Source of the DNA: Cymbomonas tetramitiformis
Lineage: Eukaryota > Chlorophyta > Pyramimonadophyceae > Pyramimonadales > Pyramimonadaceae
DNA: 64,000 nt
Direction of reading: 5' to 3'
NCBI GenBank assembly: GCA_001247695.2
Contig: LGRX02030564.1
Span: 1-64,000, forward strand
The notes below the pieces were generated by a model, which did not search any database, was not told the DNA's origin, and saw only the letters and a program-made list of their open reading frames with translations. Within the stretch, counting starts at the first letter, position 1, and each line of letters starts with the position of its first letter. A program made the translations under genes and the position numbers. Below, piece by piece: positions 24,057-34,777 of the stretch.

Positions 24057-26570
24057 TTTTCCCCACCTGTACGTTCACGTACCCCCTATAAATTTTTAAA
24101 GGTTCATTTCGCCGAAAACCAGCTATTCCAAAACGAACATTGCTTTGTGTCACGCTTTTCGAGCGTGACGCTTTTCGAGCGTCACGCTTTTCGAGCGTCA
24201 CGCGTTACACCCACTCAATTTAACCCCTGTTACGCACTTTAGCGTCGAAACGATTCGTGTGTCGTGGATAAGTATGTGTCGCACGCGGCAGTATATAAAA
24301 TTGATATTTAGATGAAAACTGCGAAACGATTCTTGTGTCGTGGATAAGTATGTGTCGCACGCGGCATTATATAATTTGATATTTAGAATATTCAATACAA
24401 AGCCTCTTTATATTTAATTGGTGAATATAATATATATATTTTTAATTTTATTGGAATTGCACAGTGTCACGACTGTCGATTATAAATATAACTTAGCACT
24501 GTATAACCTTAACACTGTAGTATTATTTTTAATATGACGTATTTAATTTTAAAATAAGATGAAGACTTTATTGACGGTATAAATATTTGGATGTGGTCGA
24601 CTGGACATTGACACATAAGACGTTAGACGTATGACATGACATGAGACGCAGTCTGTAAAGCGTAAAGCTTCGAGAATGAAAGTTGATGACAATGTCATGA
24701 ACGTCAGCTGTACAGTAGAGCCCTACAGTATGGGCTGGCCGAGCCCGTATCGCGTTGAAAATCAAGCTGCTTCTCACATTTTTGGGGGTGGGGGGTCTCC
24801 CCACTGGGGTGGCCGTGACCCGTAGGAGAATCGACCATGAACGTCAGCTGTATGGGCTGGCCGAACTCCGATGGAAAGCAAGCTGCTTCTCACATTTTTT
24901 TGGGGGGGGGTGTGTGGGGGAAAACCTCCCCTCCCCCCCACAGGGGTGGCCGTGACCCGTAGGGGAATCGACGGCTTATTATTTATTAAATTTTATTCTT
25001 TGACGCTTTGACGCTTTTACGCTTTTCGACTGTCACGCTTTTTGGGCTCACGCTCTTTTTAATTATGACAGTAACACGACATGACATGACACGACAGTAA
25101 AGCGGGAGTTTGTCACATCTTTGAAAAATCTGTTTTTTTTTATGTCAAACTTTTGTGTATAAATGTTTTGGGGGAAATCATAATCATTGGTTGTCGCCCC
25201 TTTGCTGTCATTGGTAGACGCTGTCATCGTGTAGACGCTTCTTGATCGTTGTCATCATGCATGACGCTTTCGTTCGATGTCATGTCATCATCCATCATGC
25301 ATGACGCTTTTTGATAATCATCGTCAGCGTCATGCGTCGCTGTTTGATCTGTCACGCTTATTATAATAAATTTAAAATAAATAATTTATAATATAAAACC
25401 TGTTTAAATATTTGGATGTGGTCGCCAAGGACACATCAGACATGAGAATTGAGACTCAGTGACACGCAAATCTGCGAAAATGAAGGCTGATGACACTGTC
25501 ATGAACGTCGAACCATATGAGCTGGGCCCATGGCCGCTTACATTACATTTTTATTTTTGGGGGGAGGAGAAGGGGTTCGCCCTCTCCCCACTGGACTGAA
25601 ATGTGTTGGGGGGTGTTGGATGCTGAATGTTTGGTCGGGGGAGGAGGGCGCATGATTGGGGGGTCAATGCCATCGCATGCTTCGATCACAATTGGCCGGG
25701 TGGGGCTTGGGTGCACGAACCTATATCTTATAACCGCCGCGATCTAGTTAACCGCTTACCGCACGTCCAGTGTTTATTTGGTCACTTGGTTTATCATAGT
25801 CACGATCCATCATTTTCTTTCTTTGTTCTGACATACCTTGTATCAACCCCATACCAATAAGTCCCCCACTATTCCTTGTCACACCCCTAACGACCACCCC
25901 CTCCCCTCGCCCTGCCTTACACTGCAACCACACCACAACCCCTTCTGCCCTCTGTCCATATGTGGGCCTCTCAGGACTATTAACCATAGACCACTCACGA
26001 TATCTAAGACAAATTTCACATCAAATTTTACAACCAATCAATTATCAAATATGATCGAATATTTAAACAATGAATCACAACTATCTTGAGATTTGAATAG
26101 TACAACACAGTTTGATTTGATTTGTTTGTTCACCAATTGCAATTGACAACATATTACTATGAAATCAGCTTGAGATTTGAAAGATGAACAATTTCGTTTC
26201 ATCTTTGGTTCAAAATGAAACATATTTGTTTGGCCAATCACATCGATTGATACATGAATAATTGATGAAATCAGAGTTTGCTCAAGGTAATTTCAACCAT
26301 CAAATTGATATAAAATGCAAATAATTGTTGATACGCTACAAATGTAACACATTTGACAATTGGCATGCTTTGATGACGACATTTGGCGATCATTATGGCC
26401 ACACACACTCATCTAAATTTGTGACAGTGCCCCTATGTATCAACATATAAATTGCCAACGACTCTTATTGTTATCATTTCTGAATTCAAAAATATACATC
26501 AAAGCAACTTTAACTTCCACATGTCTCAATTTTCCAAAACTTGGTTTGGCACCCTGAAGACTAAGTTTGA
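24057..26570. repeat. Repeat unit 4, extended form
   Basis: Direct copy of 13,320-15,849 in the same orientation, including the TCACGCTTTTCGAGCG series, G-rich boxes and the AT-rich leader of the MSQF reading frame. Differences include small insertions and deletions (for example an extra ATGAGA at about 25,441) and scattered substitutions. Unlike unit 3, its terminal reading frame continues for about 100 codons. Confidence 0.75.
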
Positions 26571-26812
26571 GAACGATGAGGACCTATCCAGTCTTAAATT
26601 CCGTGTTTTTGCTATATGCGAAAGCAAATCACGCAGCTTATCACGTACCAAAGATAAGCAACCCGTGGTATCAGTCACTTTTAGAGATGCTCCTGGCGAC
26701 GTTCTCATGGCCACTGGGTGGAGGCTCATGGCTGGGGCAACCCTACAGGACGTAGCTCCTCTACTGGAGCACGTGGAGGTGGGCAAGCTGTACGACATTT
26801 ACATGTCCTCCG
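26521..26812 (+). pseudogene. 5' part of an unrecognised gene interrupted by the LTR
   Basis: The frame starts with ATG at 26,521 (MSQFSKTWFGTLKTKFEND) and stays open through FRVFAICESKSRSLS, VVSVTFRDAPGDVLMATG and GKLYDIYMSS to the LTR boundary at 26,813, where the original sequence is lost. The pattern of short strands may be an OB-type fold, but no family is recognised. The first 14 residues match those at 15,808 in repeat unit 3. There is a loose resemblance to the first exon of the gene at 20,652 (alternating strands ending Y-MSS), too weak to prove homology. The rest of the gene should lie beyond the right LTR, outside the window. Confidence 0.5.
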
Positions 26813-27504
26813 TGTGCCAGGGGCACGACGACAGATGCTCGGAGATATGTTTTTGATTGAACGTGCAAAGGTACACAATTCGGGTTTTATAATATACTGG
26901 ATCAGGGCCAGATTGAGGTACAAACGATAATTCGGTTCCGAGTTCTGAAGGCTAAACACTTCTCAAGTGCTCCACTTATTCACTCGTCACTCAGGTTGCA
27001 AGGTCAACCTCTTGACGGCCGATGTCACACTTCGGCTCAACGTTCAATTCCCGATCCGATCTCATTTCTAATTCCGATTCGTCATTCTTGATTCAGATGT
27101 TATGCTGACAGACTGGCACGATGACTGTCCCACAGTACTGTCATACTGCTGTACTGTCATACTGTCATAGCGTCATAGCGTCATACTGTCATACTGTCAT
27201 AACCTTGATATCTGATATTCAATCTCATTGTCTTTTCAACCCCGATGCGAATCCAACCATTCTTCGAGGGTCTGACTGAGTGCCACGATGACACCCCCCA
27301 CAGTACTGTCATACTACTATAGTGTCATACTGTCATACTGTCATAGTGTCATAGTGTCATACTGTCATACCCCGGACATCTGGTACTCATTCTCATCGTG
27401 ATTTCAAGCCCAATTTCACTGTCATCGTGCCAATCCCAGATTACCCCCGATGACACACATACAGACGCATAGGCATATCGGCTCACGCTGTGCCTCCGGG
27501 CACA
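26813..27504 (-). repeat. 3' LTR (692 bp)
   Basis: Bases from 26,813 match those from 63,732 to the window end almost perfectly (about 270 bases can be compared). The LTR begins TGTGCC and ends GGCACA on the plus strand, giving the usual TG...CA ends and a 6-bp terminal inverted repeat. Inside are two clusters of CATACTGT-type short repeats (about 27,120-27,200 and 27,305-27,370). The polypurine tract adjoins at 27,505. The preceding five bases are CTCCG; whether they are duplicated on the far side lies outside the window. Confidence 0.92.
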
Positions 27505-27519
27505 ACTCTCCCCCCCTTA
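27505..27519 (-). promoter_or_regulatory. Polypurine tract for plus-strand priming
   Basis: Read on the minus strand, a purine run AAGGGGGGGAGAG lies directly before the 3' LTR. This is the expected position and composition of an LTR-retrotransposon polypurine tract. Confidence 0.85.
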
Positions 27520-27704
27520 GGAGTGGTCTACCTCCTGGGATCACTCCGCTAAGGTACCATCTAAGTTCCAGTTCTTAGGTTTTCTGGTTCCTTTCTGTTT
27601 CCAGTTCTTAGGTTCTCTGGTTCCTTTTCGAGCATAGCTTGCCTGCCGCTACCAGGGCACCACTTTCACGAGGAAGGGTGCCACTTGGAATCTAAAGCGG
27701 GTCT

Positions 27705-30700
27705 TCAGTCTTTGTGGAGGCGTAAATGTCGGAAAAGTTGTCGCAGCAGAAGTGCTGGCACGGGATATACGCTCGCGGATTGGCCTGCTCCAGTCTGCTG
27801 CGGGTGAGGTCCAAGCTGAGCGGTTTCTGGGTGAGCACCGGTCGCCCATCTGCACGCACACGGTGTTGAAGCAGTACAGCGTAGCAGGGGCGTGGGTGGC
27901 GCTGAGTTCGTCCATATGCAAGTGGGCTTCATGTACTGCGTACCATACATGCAGTAGGTACACACCAGCGGAGGGGGAAGTTGGCGCATCATAGGGCGAA
28001 GCCGCAGCGCGTTAGGGAAGCGACCTCTAGGGTTTTCCATGAACCAATGTTTCGGCTCCAAGTAGTCAATGATCTGCAATGCTCGTCGTACAATTTTGTC
28101 AGCCTGGGGAAGGTCAGGGGGTCCACCAGTGGTGCGCGCTTGACTGTACTGCCTGCAGGGGGGACTTGCCCATACAACATCGAAGAATCCAGGCGGGTAT
28201 TGTTTGTAGTCCCATTGCAGGATGTCACACACATGAGTGGGTTGCCAAATATGCCCGGAGTCGAGGGTCACTACTGAAGCGGAGGGGAAGCAATTTAGGA
28301 ATTCCCTTTCTACTGAGCCAGTACCGCTGAAAAGTACGAGAATCCTGGGCGTGCGGGTTGCTTTTGTCTGTATCGCCAGCAGCTCTGTCACCAGTGCCAA
28401 CGACCCATCTTCCGCGCGCTCCTGGCGTTCCCACGGCAGGGGGGCATCATCTTCCATCTGTTCGAGCTGGTCCAGTTCATCGCAGGGGTTAGTGATGAGG
28501 TGGGCCAGTGTCATTCCGGCTTGAGTGGAGTGACGGCCACGCTGCTCGCGTCGCCGAGTGGCTTCATCGCGAACTTGCGCTTCCATGTGCAGTCTCGCTT
28601 GCTCGAATTCACGAAGCTGTTGAAGTGGACTTCCGCGTTCAAGTTTGTCACGCGTCCTCCATTGGTCGTGAGCTTTGGAGTAGCCAGTCCAGCGAACCTT
28701 CCACTCTTCCACCTCCTTTCCTCGAACAGACCGCACTCGACGTGCAAGGATGCGCTCAACGTGTGCTTCCTTCTGACCGTCCACTACCACCTCTTCAGGT
28801 ACTGCTAGGTGATCGCGTGCGGCAAAAGCATCTTGACCGCTGGTGTACGGTTTGAGGCGATGTTGAGCGAACACGTCGTGAATCCGCCAGTGAGGAGGGA
28901 GGCGTAGGCGGTAGGCTACTGGAGCTCCTCTGTCGGCCTCTGGCATGGTCATCTGTACATCGCTGAAGAAGCGTTCGGTCACAGGAACTGGTCCATGCCA
29001 GCGCTTGGTCAGTTTCCTACAGATGGAGCGATCCATCACCTTCTCCGTAAGGTGTTTCGCCTCTATCCAGACCAGATCTCCAACAGCATACTCCCGCTGC
29101 CCGTGCCTGCGATCAAACTGTTCGCGCTGTCGCTGTTGAGCCAGCTCTAACCGCTGTCTGGCGTCCCGCAGCTGCGACGAAAATTTCACAGCCACTTCGT
29201 GTGCGGTGCCTACTCCCCCAGTTCGTCGTCCAGCGGTGGACTGTGCGGCCTCCAGGAAAAGGTCCAACTGCGACAGCGGCGAGAACCCGAACACCAGTTC
29301 AAACGGCGTGAAGCCAGTAGATTCACTCCTGGAGTCATTGATCGCGAACTCCACGTTAGTGGTGAACAGATCCCAGTCTTCCACATTGACGTCTACAAAG
29401 GACCTGAGCATGTCCTCAATAACCCTGTTGCTGTGTTCTGCCTGGCCGTCAGATCGAGGGTTGTACGGTGTGGTACGAGCCACTTTCACACCCATCAGTC
29501 TCATGAGTTCCTGCCAGAAAGCATCCTGAAACCGTGGGTCACGATCAGAGACAATCTTCATAGGCGCGCCATGTAAGCGCCACACCGAGTCAAAGTAGAT
29601 TCTGGCCACCACAGCTGCGGAGCTGTCGCCGAAGTTCATCGGCACAACGTGGACCATCTTAGTCAACTTGCAAGTGAAGGCTACGAAAGCGTCATTGCCT
29701 CTCTCTGATACCGGTAGCCCGGTGACGAAGTCCACCGCGACATCCTGCCATGGCCTGTTCGGGATGCTGTGAGGGTTCAGCAACCCATCCGGGTAAGTTC
29801 CCCGCGGCCTCACTGATTGGCACACTGCGCAGGATGCAACCCAGGTGCCCACATCTTCTGCGGCCCCACGCCAATAGAAGCGTCGCAGCACCCTCTCCAG
29901 AGTCTTGTCTCGCCCAGTGTGACCCGAGGACAATGACTCATGAGCATGACGAATCACCACTTCTCGAAGTGGAGAGTCCTCCCCCAGCACCAACTGATAT
30001 CTTCCTGCTGCGGTCCTCCAAACCACTTCACCCACTAGTCTGAAGTCCTGTAGGCATTGGTGTGGTGCCGCCTTTACTTTCTCTCTTAGTGAACGAAGTG
30101 TCCCCTCTCGGGTGTACTCCGCTTTCAACGCACGCAGGAACTTTGAGTCTGACTGCTGGGAGGCTGCGTCTCTGAAGTCTGCCGCCGCACCTGTCCTTAT
30201 CACAGCAGGGGCTGTTCGCGGATGTCTCACGCGTGCTGGTTGTGGTTTGGCGGGAGGGGCGTGTACTATCAGAACAGGCCAGCGAAGGTCGAAAGCCCTC
30301 CCATCTGGGTTCTCGAAGAACTGATTGGGCTCGCCATTGTCATCGTGAGTAGGGATGACCTCCACAATCTGCATATTGGCCTTTCTGAAAAGTTTGCGCC
30401 ACGCGGGGAGCTTGGACTGGTGATCTGGTAGAACAAAGACTGCTGAGGTGTTCTCTGGGTCTGCCTTCCATTCTGCGATATACTTGTTCAAGATCGCCTC
30501 CACAGTAATGTGCTTGGAGTTGTATGGAGGGTTACACCAAACCCGAAGGCCCCTCCATTTCTCTGAAAGGCAGTCTGTCCAGAATCTATCCGCCTGTCTG
30601 TTGCGGCCGCCAAAGTCACAACAGGCGTCCACATCGAAGGGTCCAAATTTCTCGGCGTACTTCGAGGAGTACTCTGCTCGGACACGCCAATTCTGTGAGT

Positions 30701-33700
30701 CCTCTGGGGGAGCCTGCCGTTTTTGTGGGTGAAGGACCGGGGATGGAGTTGACTGTTGGGGCGCCTGCTGCGGGGTTGGCGAGCCCGCTGGCACCTTCTC
30801 AGTGGGCGCCTCCGATGCGTCGGCTCGTGACGTAGGCGTTCGCGTTTTCGGTGACGCCAACTGCGGAGGCGCTGGGGTCGCAGAGGCCTTCCCAGCGCGT
30901 GACATACTCCTCGTTATCCTTATCTGGGGTGGAGCTCTGTCAGGGGGTTCGTGTGGAGCTTCTACCGGCTTCGCGCTATCAGCTGCAGGCCAGTCAGGCA
31001 TGTCGAAGTCGAGGTGATCCTCCTTCATTCCCTTATAGAGCTTCGGGTTAACGAGGGCGATGGTCTCCCCCACGTCCATGGCCTGTTCCGCCACGTAGAG
31101 GGTCTCCACTGCTGAGAGCCAACAGTCAACAGTCTGGGCCCAGTGGGGATGTGCTGCGGGTGGTGAGCTGGAGAAGCATTCAGACTCCAGCGTTGCCAGG
31201 GGGTCTTTCGGCAGATCTGAGGTGGGGTCGATCACCCCTGCCTCCTTCAACCCCTCACGCACGTCCTTGTCCTTGAAGTCGGGTCTTCTGGACAGGGCGT
31301 CCGGTACCAGCAGCAGCGCTCCTTTGATGTACTCCATTCTCGGGACTCCCACCTCCACCAGATCCATGTACCAGCGTGCCTGTCTGCGGCTAAGCTCTCT
31401 GCCAGGTTCCATCAGCCATTCAAGGGGGCGGTGATCACCCTGGATGCGGAAGTTGGTGAAGATGAGGTAATGCCGCCGGGTAACGGTGGTACAGTGGTGT
31501 AGAGCACCTAGCTCACGCTCGCCGGTGTGATAATTCTGCTCGGCGGCTGAGAACTGGCGGCTCTCGTATGCTATCACGCGCAGTCCAAGACCATCTCCAT
31601 TGTCTTGCATCAATACTCCCCCAAGGGCGATGCCGCTAGCATCCGTCTGCACCACGAAAGGTGCTGTGCCGTCTGCGGCACCCTTAATGTTGGGCAAAGC
31701 GAGCACTGGCGCTGAGGTGAGGGCCTTCTTCAGCTCCTCGAAGGCCCACTGCTGCATGGGACCCCACTCCCAGGGTACGTCCGACTTGGTCAACCGGGTG
31801 AGGGGCTGAGCGATCTCGGAGAAGCAGTGGATGAACCTGCGGTAATACCCCGCCAGGCCCAAGAACTGCCTGACGTGGGTAACCGTTTCCAGCTCGGGCC
31901 AGTCCCTCACTGCAGCCACCTTGTCGTGTTGGGGTCTGCAGCCATCCGCGGAGATACAGTGGCCAAGGAACCGCAAGGATTTCTTCAACAGTTGGCACTT
32001 GGACCTCTTGAGGAAGACGCCCTTCTCCCTGCATGTCAGGAGCAGTTGCTTGACGTGTTCGTAGTGCTCTGCAGCGGTGTTGCTGAAGACGACCACATCA
32101 TCGATGAAGATCCGGACAAATGGGAGATGGCCCAAGGCCCGCTGCATCCGTCGCTGGTACTGAGATGGTGAATTTTGCAGCCCCTGCGGCATGACCAACC
32201 ACTCATATGACCCCATCTGGGTGGTGAAGGCGGTCTTCTCGACATCTCCTGGTGCCATCGGTACTTGCCAGAAGCCATCCACCGCGTCGAACGAAGAGAA
32301 GAACTTCGCACCCTGCATCTCGTCGAACATCATCTGGATGTCTGGGAGAGGATACTTGTCCTTAACTGTCTGGCGGTTGAGGAGCCGGTAATCGATCACC
32401 AGTCGCAGCTCCTTGGGGTTCCCCGGTTTGGGGACCATCAGACAGGGAGCTGCATAAGGGCTGGAAGAGGGTCGGATGTAGCCTTTGGACATCAGAGTCT
32501 CCACGCGTTCTCGAAGTTGGCGGAGTTCCTCTGCAGACTTCTTGTAGATGCGCTGGCAGGGCGGCCCCTTCTTGCTCAGCTCAGGGTCCAGGTTAATGTT
32601 GGCTTCATCTTGGGGGTCATGTCTGAGTCCATCGATGTTCGGTAGTGCAGTCGTCATCTCCTTTTTGTACTCCTCACCCCAGAAGTCCTGAAACTTGAGG
32701 GTCCACTCAGGGCTCACTTCTGCATCTTCAGTATCCGCAGCGGGTTCGGCGTTCTCAGAGTCGATAGCCGTGGCTGCAAAGGCAGAAGCAGTATCATCGG
32801 GGGACTTCTCGGCCACCATGAGCCAGGCGGGTTGTATCTCCGGGTCGTCATTGCCGCGTAGCTTCTGCGTCTCCGCGTACACCAGGTACTTCTTCAGCTG
32901 GGCAGGGGTTAGGAACACCTCATCCACCAATCCCGCGCAGGCCGTGCCCTTCGGAGACCTGTCCCCAGATGCTTTCCCAGGAGAACAGCCTGTGATGGTG
33001 ACGCGATCCCCAATCTTACCACCGCGGGACTTCCTGAGGAAGGAGACGGAGCCATTCCCTTCATAGCCCAGAGTGACAGGAGAGTGACTGCGCAGCCACC
33101 TTCCGCCAAGGATAACATCCACCTGTATGCCCAGTGGTAGGATCCGGAGGGCAAGGGCGTTCTCCGTATAGGTGCCCGTGGTGGTGTGCGTGTTAAACTT
33201 GGCGTACGCGGTGGCGCCAGTAATCTTCACAGATCCATCCGCCAGGGTGACTCTCATCTCGGAGCCGGCTCGTGTCGTGAGGCCACATCGCTTAGCGCTC
33301 TGCTCCGAGATGAAGTTGTCAGAGGCCCCCGAGTCGATCAGCACCTTGACCGTGTGCCCTCTGAGGGTTGCATAGAACACCAGCAGTAGCGGTCCTTCTT
33401 CGTCATGTGCCGCTGCGAGGGTACCTTCGATGTCGGTCTTCCACTGAACTCCCCCATCTGTGCGTATGCTTTTGCACTTGAGGTTGGGGAGGAGGTTGTC
33501 CGAGGCCTCGCGGCATTCTTCCAACGTTTGCCTACACGCGGCGTAGAACTCCTCATCCAGCAAATCAACATCTTCAGTCGGATGACTGACGAGGTTGTCT
33601 ACACTCGCCGTCAGCAGGGTGCCCGCTGAGGTGCATTCGCTCGAGGTGGGGCTGACATGAGTGGTGTCGCTGGTGGTAGGGCTCACATGGGTGGTGTCAC

Positions 33701-33965
33701 TGGTAGTAGGGCTCACATGAGTAGTGCCACTGGTGGTGGGGCTTACATGGGTAGTGCCACTTACTGTGGGGCTCGTATGGGTAGCGACACTATTGATGAG
33801 ACTGCCATGGGTGAGGGGATCCTCGTCATGCTGAGGGCTGCCAGTAGGGGAGTTGTGGGCGAGATGGTGGGAGCTCTGGTGGTCAGTTCTCGCCTCAGGG
33901 GTCCCAGCTGCTGCCATCTGCTGGGTGAAGCAGAGCGAATTGACCGAGGACTCCTCTTCCATCAC
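27705..33965 (-). CDS. pol: Retrotransposon pol, 3' part, with two DNA-methyltransferase-like domains
   Basis: A 2,086-codon frame, open right up to the Polinton insertion, so its true start lies upstream in gag-pol. In order: a Ser/Thr-rich repeat (TTHVSPTTSD-type, residues 60-110); aspartic protease (LIDSGASDNF, about 211); RT (about 480-670; VIDYRLLN, VMPQGLQNSP, catalytic FIDD at 620-623); RNase H (VQTDASGIALGG at about 773, then the DALSRRP end); a Dam-like adenine-methyltransferase domain (DVDACCDFGG, WCNPPYNS, about 1,110-1,240); integrase with HHCC zinc finger (about 1,341-1,382), D1412, D1474 and E1510; chromodomain (EEWKVRWTGY, about 1,733-1,790); and a C-terminal cytosine-C5-methyltransferase-like domain (ILVLFSGTGSV, WASPPCRQYS, about 1,874-2,080). 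The last domain matches the separate gene at 51,473-52,102. Apart from the insertion it has no stop or frameshift. Confidence 0.93.
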   Translation of the reverse strand: MMEEESSVNSLCFTQQMAAAGTPEARTDHQSSHHLAHNSPTGSPQHDEDPLTHGSLINSVATHTSPTVSGTTHVSPTTSGTTHVSPTTSDTTHVSPTTSDTTHVSPTSSECTSAGTLLTASVDNLVSHPTEDVDLLDEEFYAACRQTLEECREASDNLLPNLKCKSIRTDGGVQWKTDIEGTLAAAHDEEGPLLLVFYATLRGHTVKVLIDSGASDNFISEQSAKRCGLTTRAGSEMRVTLADGSVKITGATAYAKFNTHTTTGTYTENALALRILPLGIQVDVILGGRWLRSHSPVTLGYEGNGSVSFLRKSRGGKIGDRVTITGCSPGKASGDRSPKGTACAGLVDEVFLTPAQLKKYLVYAETQKLRGNDDPEIQPAWLMVAEKSPDDTASAFAATAIDSENAEPAADTEDAEVSPEWTLKFQDFWGEEYKKEMTTALPNIDGLRHDPQDEANINLDPELSKKGPPCQRIYKKSAEELRQLRERVETLMSKGYIRPSSSPYAAPCLMVPKPGNPKELRLVIDYRLLNRQTVKDKYPLPDIQMMFDEMQGAKFFSSFDAVDGFWQVPMAPGDVEKTAFTTQMGSYEWLVMPQGLQNSPSQYQRRMQRALGHLPFVRIFIDDVVVFSNTAAEHYEHVKQLLLTCREKGVFLKRSKCQLLKKSLRFLGHCISADGCRPQHDKVAAVRDWPELETVTHVRQFLGLAGYYRRFIHCFSEIAQPLTRLTKSDVPWEWGPMQQWAFEELKKALTSAPVLALPNIKGAADGTAPFVVQTDASGIALGGVLMQDNGDGLGLRVIAYESRQFSAAEQNYHTGERELGALHHCTTVTRRHYLIFTNFRIQGDHRPLEWLMEPGRELSRRQARWYMDLVEVGVPRMEYIKGALLLVPDALSRRPDFKDKDVREGLKEAGVIDPTSDLPKDPLATLESECFSSSPPAAHPHWAQTVDCWLSAVETLYVAEQAMDVGETIALVNPKLYKGMKEDHLDFDMPDWPAADSAKPVEAPHEPPDRAPPQIRITRSMSRAGKASATPAPPQLASPKTRTPTSRADASEAPTEKVPAGSPTPQQAPQQSTPSPVLHPQKRQAPPEDSQNWRVRAEYSSKYAEKFGPFDVDACCDFGGRNRQADRFWTDCLSEKWRGLRVWCNPPYNSKHITVEAILNKYIAEWKADPENTSAVFVLPDHQSKLPAWRKLFRKANMQIVEVIPTHDDNGEPNQFFENPDGRAFDLRWPVLIVHAPPAKPQPARVRHPRTAPAVIRTGAAADFRDAASQQSDSKFLRALKAEYTREGTLRSLREKVKAAPHQCLQDFRLVGEVVWRTAAGRYQLVLGEDSPLREVVIRHAHESLSSGHTGRDKTLERVLRRFYWRGAAEDVGTWVASCAVCQSVRPRGTYPDGLLNPHSIPNRPWQDVAVDFVTGLPVSERGNDAFVAFTCKLTKMVHVVPMNFGDSSAAVVARIYFDSVWRLHGAPMKIVSDRDPRFQDAFWQELMRLMGVKVARTTPYNPRSDGQAEHSNRVIEDMLRSFVDVNVEDWDLFTTNVEFAINDSRSESTGFTPFELVFGFSPLSQLDLFLEAAQSTAGRRTGGVGTAHEVAVKFSSQLRDARQRLELAQQRQREQFDRRHGQREYAVGDLVWIEAKHLTEKVMDRSICRKLTKRWHGPVPVTERFFSDVQMTMPEADRGAPVAYRLRLPPHWRIHDVFAQHRLKPYTSGQDAFAARDHLAVPEEVVVDGQKEAHVERILARRVRSVRGKEVEEWKVRWTGYSKAHDQWRTRDKLERGSPLQQLREFEQARLHMEAQVRDEATRRREQRGRHSTQAGMTLAHLITNPCDELDQLEQMEDDAPLPWERQERAEDGSLALVTELLAIQTKATRTPRILVLFSGTGSVEREFLNCFPSASVVTLDSGHIWQPTHVCDILQWDYKQYPPGFFDVVWASPPCRQYSQARTTGGPPDLPQADKIVRRALQIIDYLEPKHWFMENPRGRFPNALRLRPMMRQLPPPLVCTYCMYGTQYMKPTCIWTNSAPPTPLLRCTASTPCACRWATGAHPETAQLGPHPQQTGAGQSASVYPVPALLLRQLFRHLRLHKD

Positions 33966-33971
33966 CTCAGG
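33966..33971. repeat. 6-bp target-site duplication, left copy
   Basis: CTCAGG here and at 58,131-58,136 directly flank the two ends of the terminal inverted repeats. Six bases is the hallmark duplication length of Polinton integrases. Confidence 0.92.
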
Positions 33972-34127
33972 ACTACATGGGAAGCGTGTAGAGGGTGAGT
34001 ATCCTTATTAAATACAACTGTATTCCTTAAGTACCTTCTGTATTTTGCCAGGATTTCCCAGTATTTCGGAACGCTTCCCATGTAGTGAGCACCTACGGTT
34101 ATCTATGGCAAATCTGCATAAGCCGAC
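33972..34127. repeat. Left terminal inverted repeat (156 bp)
   Basis: It begins ACTACATGGGAAGCG and matches the reverse complement of 57,975-58,130 with three substitutions. Beyond 34,127 the similarity continues but is weaker (shared CCACGCCCGCCTTGCAT and GCTCGCTTCCC), ending at a 49-bp palindrome in both arms. Inside, ACTACATGGGAAGCG (33,972-33,986) is repeated inverted at 34,072-34,086, so the terminus itself can fold back. Confidence 0.93.
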
Positions 34128-34247
34128 ACCGTGATCACCGTGATCACCGTGATCCTTGTTATTACCGCCGTACCTGCATCCCACGCCCGCCTTGCATTGC
34201 TCGCTTCCCAGCTCGCAAACATATGTCATTGTGTGATTGTTGTATGT

Positions 34248-34296
34248 GTTCCAAAGTAAGGATATATTACTATAGTATTAATCCCCGGTTTGGAAC
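34248..34296. repeat. 49-bp palindromic boundary element, copy 1
   Basis: Arms GTTCCAAA and TTTGGAAC enclose an inner palindrome TACTATAGTA. This copy lies just inside the left terminal repeat, mirrored by copy 9 near the right end. See the separate finding for all nine copies. Confidence 0.85.
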
Positions 34297-34777
34297 ATTA
34301 GAATTTTCTGGAATTCTGCGACAATATCTGAAATTGTGTTTCTGGAATTCTGCGACAATATCTGAAATTGTGTTTCTGGAAATCTGTGACAACCCGCTCT
34401 TGTGTGTTATGTGTTCCGATGTGAGATTATATTACTATAGTATTAATCCCCGGTTTGGAACATCCTATGGCAGATCTGCACAAGCCGACACCATGTGTCA
34501 TAATTAGAGAAGTAGTATTATAGTAAATATAAGTTTCTGTTTGTGACACAGTCCGGTGGTACACATCTGGAAATCTGCGATTTAGAAATATGGTTTGTCA
34601 TAATTAGAGAAGTAGTTGAAAAAGTGAGGCAATGGTTACCTAAAATATCGGGCGTTTCATGCTTTTTTTGCGATCGCAATCCTTGTCATAAACTGAGAAT
34701 GGTGTATATAGTAATTTTAAGTTTCTCTTTATGACAAAACTTGATTCCTTTTTCTCTTCCGATATCTTATATTTTTA
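34297..34777. other. Left subterminal non-coding region
   Basis: It contains a short tandem repeat (TCTGGAATTCTGCGACAATA, at about 34,308-34,395), the second 49-bp element (34,413-34,461) and AT-rich sequence up to the end of the first gene. A 63-codon forward frame (34,543-34,734) lacks supporting features. Confidence 0.5.
34413..34461. repeat. 49-bp palindromic boundary element, copy 2
   Basis: Same length and core as copy 1, with left arm GTTCCGAT and right arm TTTGGAAC. It is located in the left subterminal region. Confidence 0.8.

Noticed and set aside
27752..33998. Forward ORFs opposite pol
   Set aside because: Pol on the minus strand has full domain structure. These are shadows.
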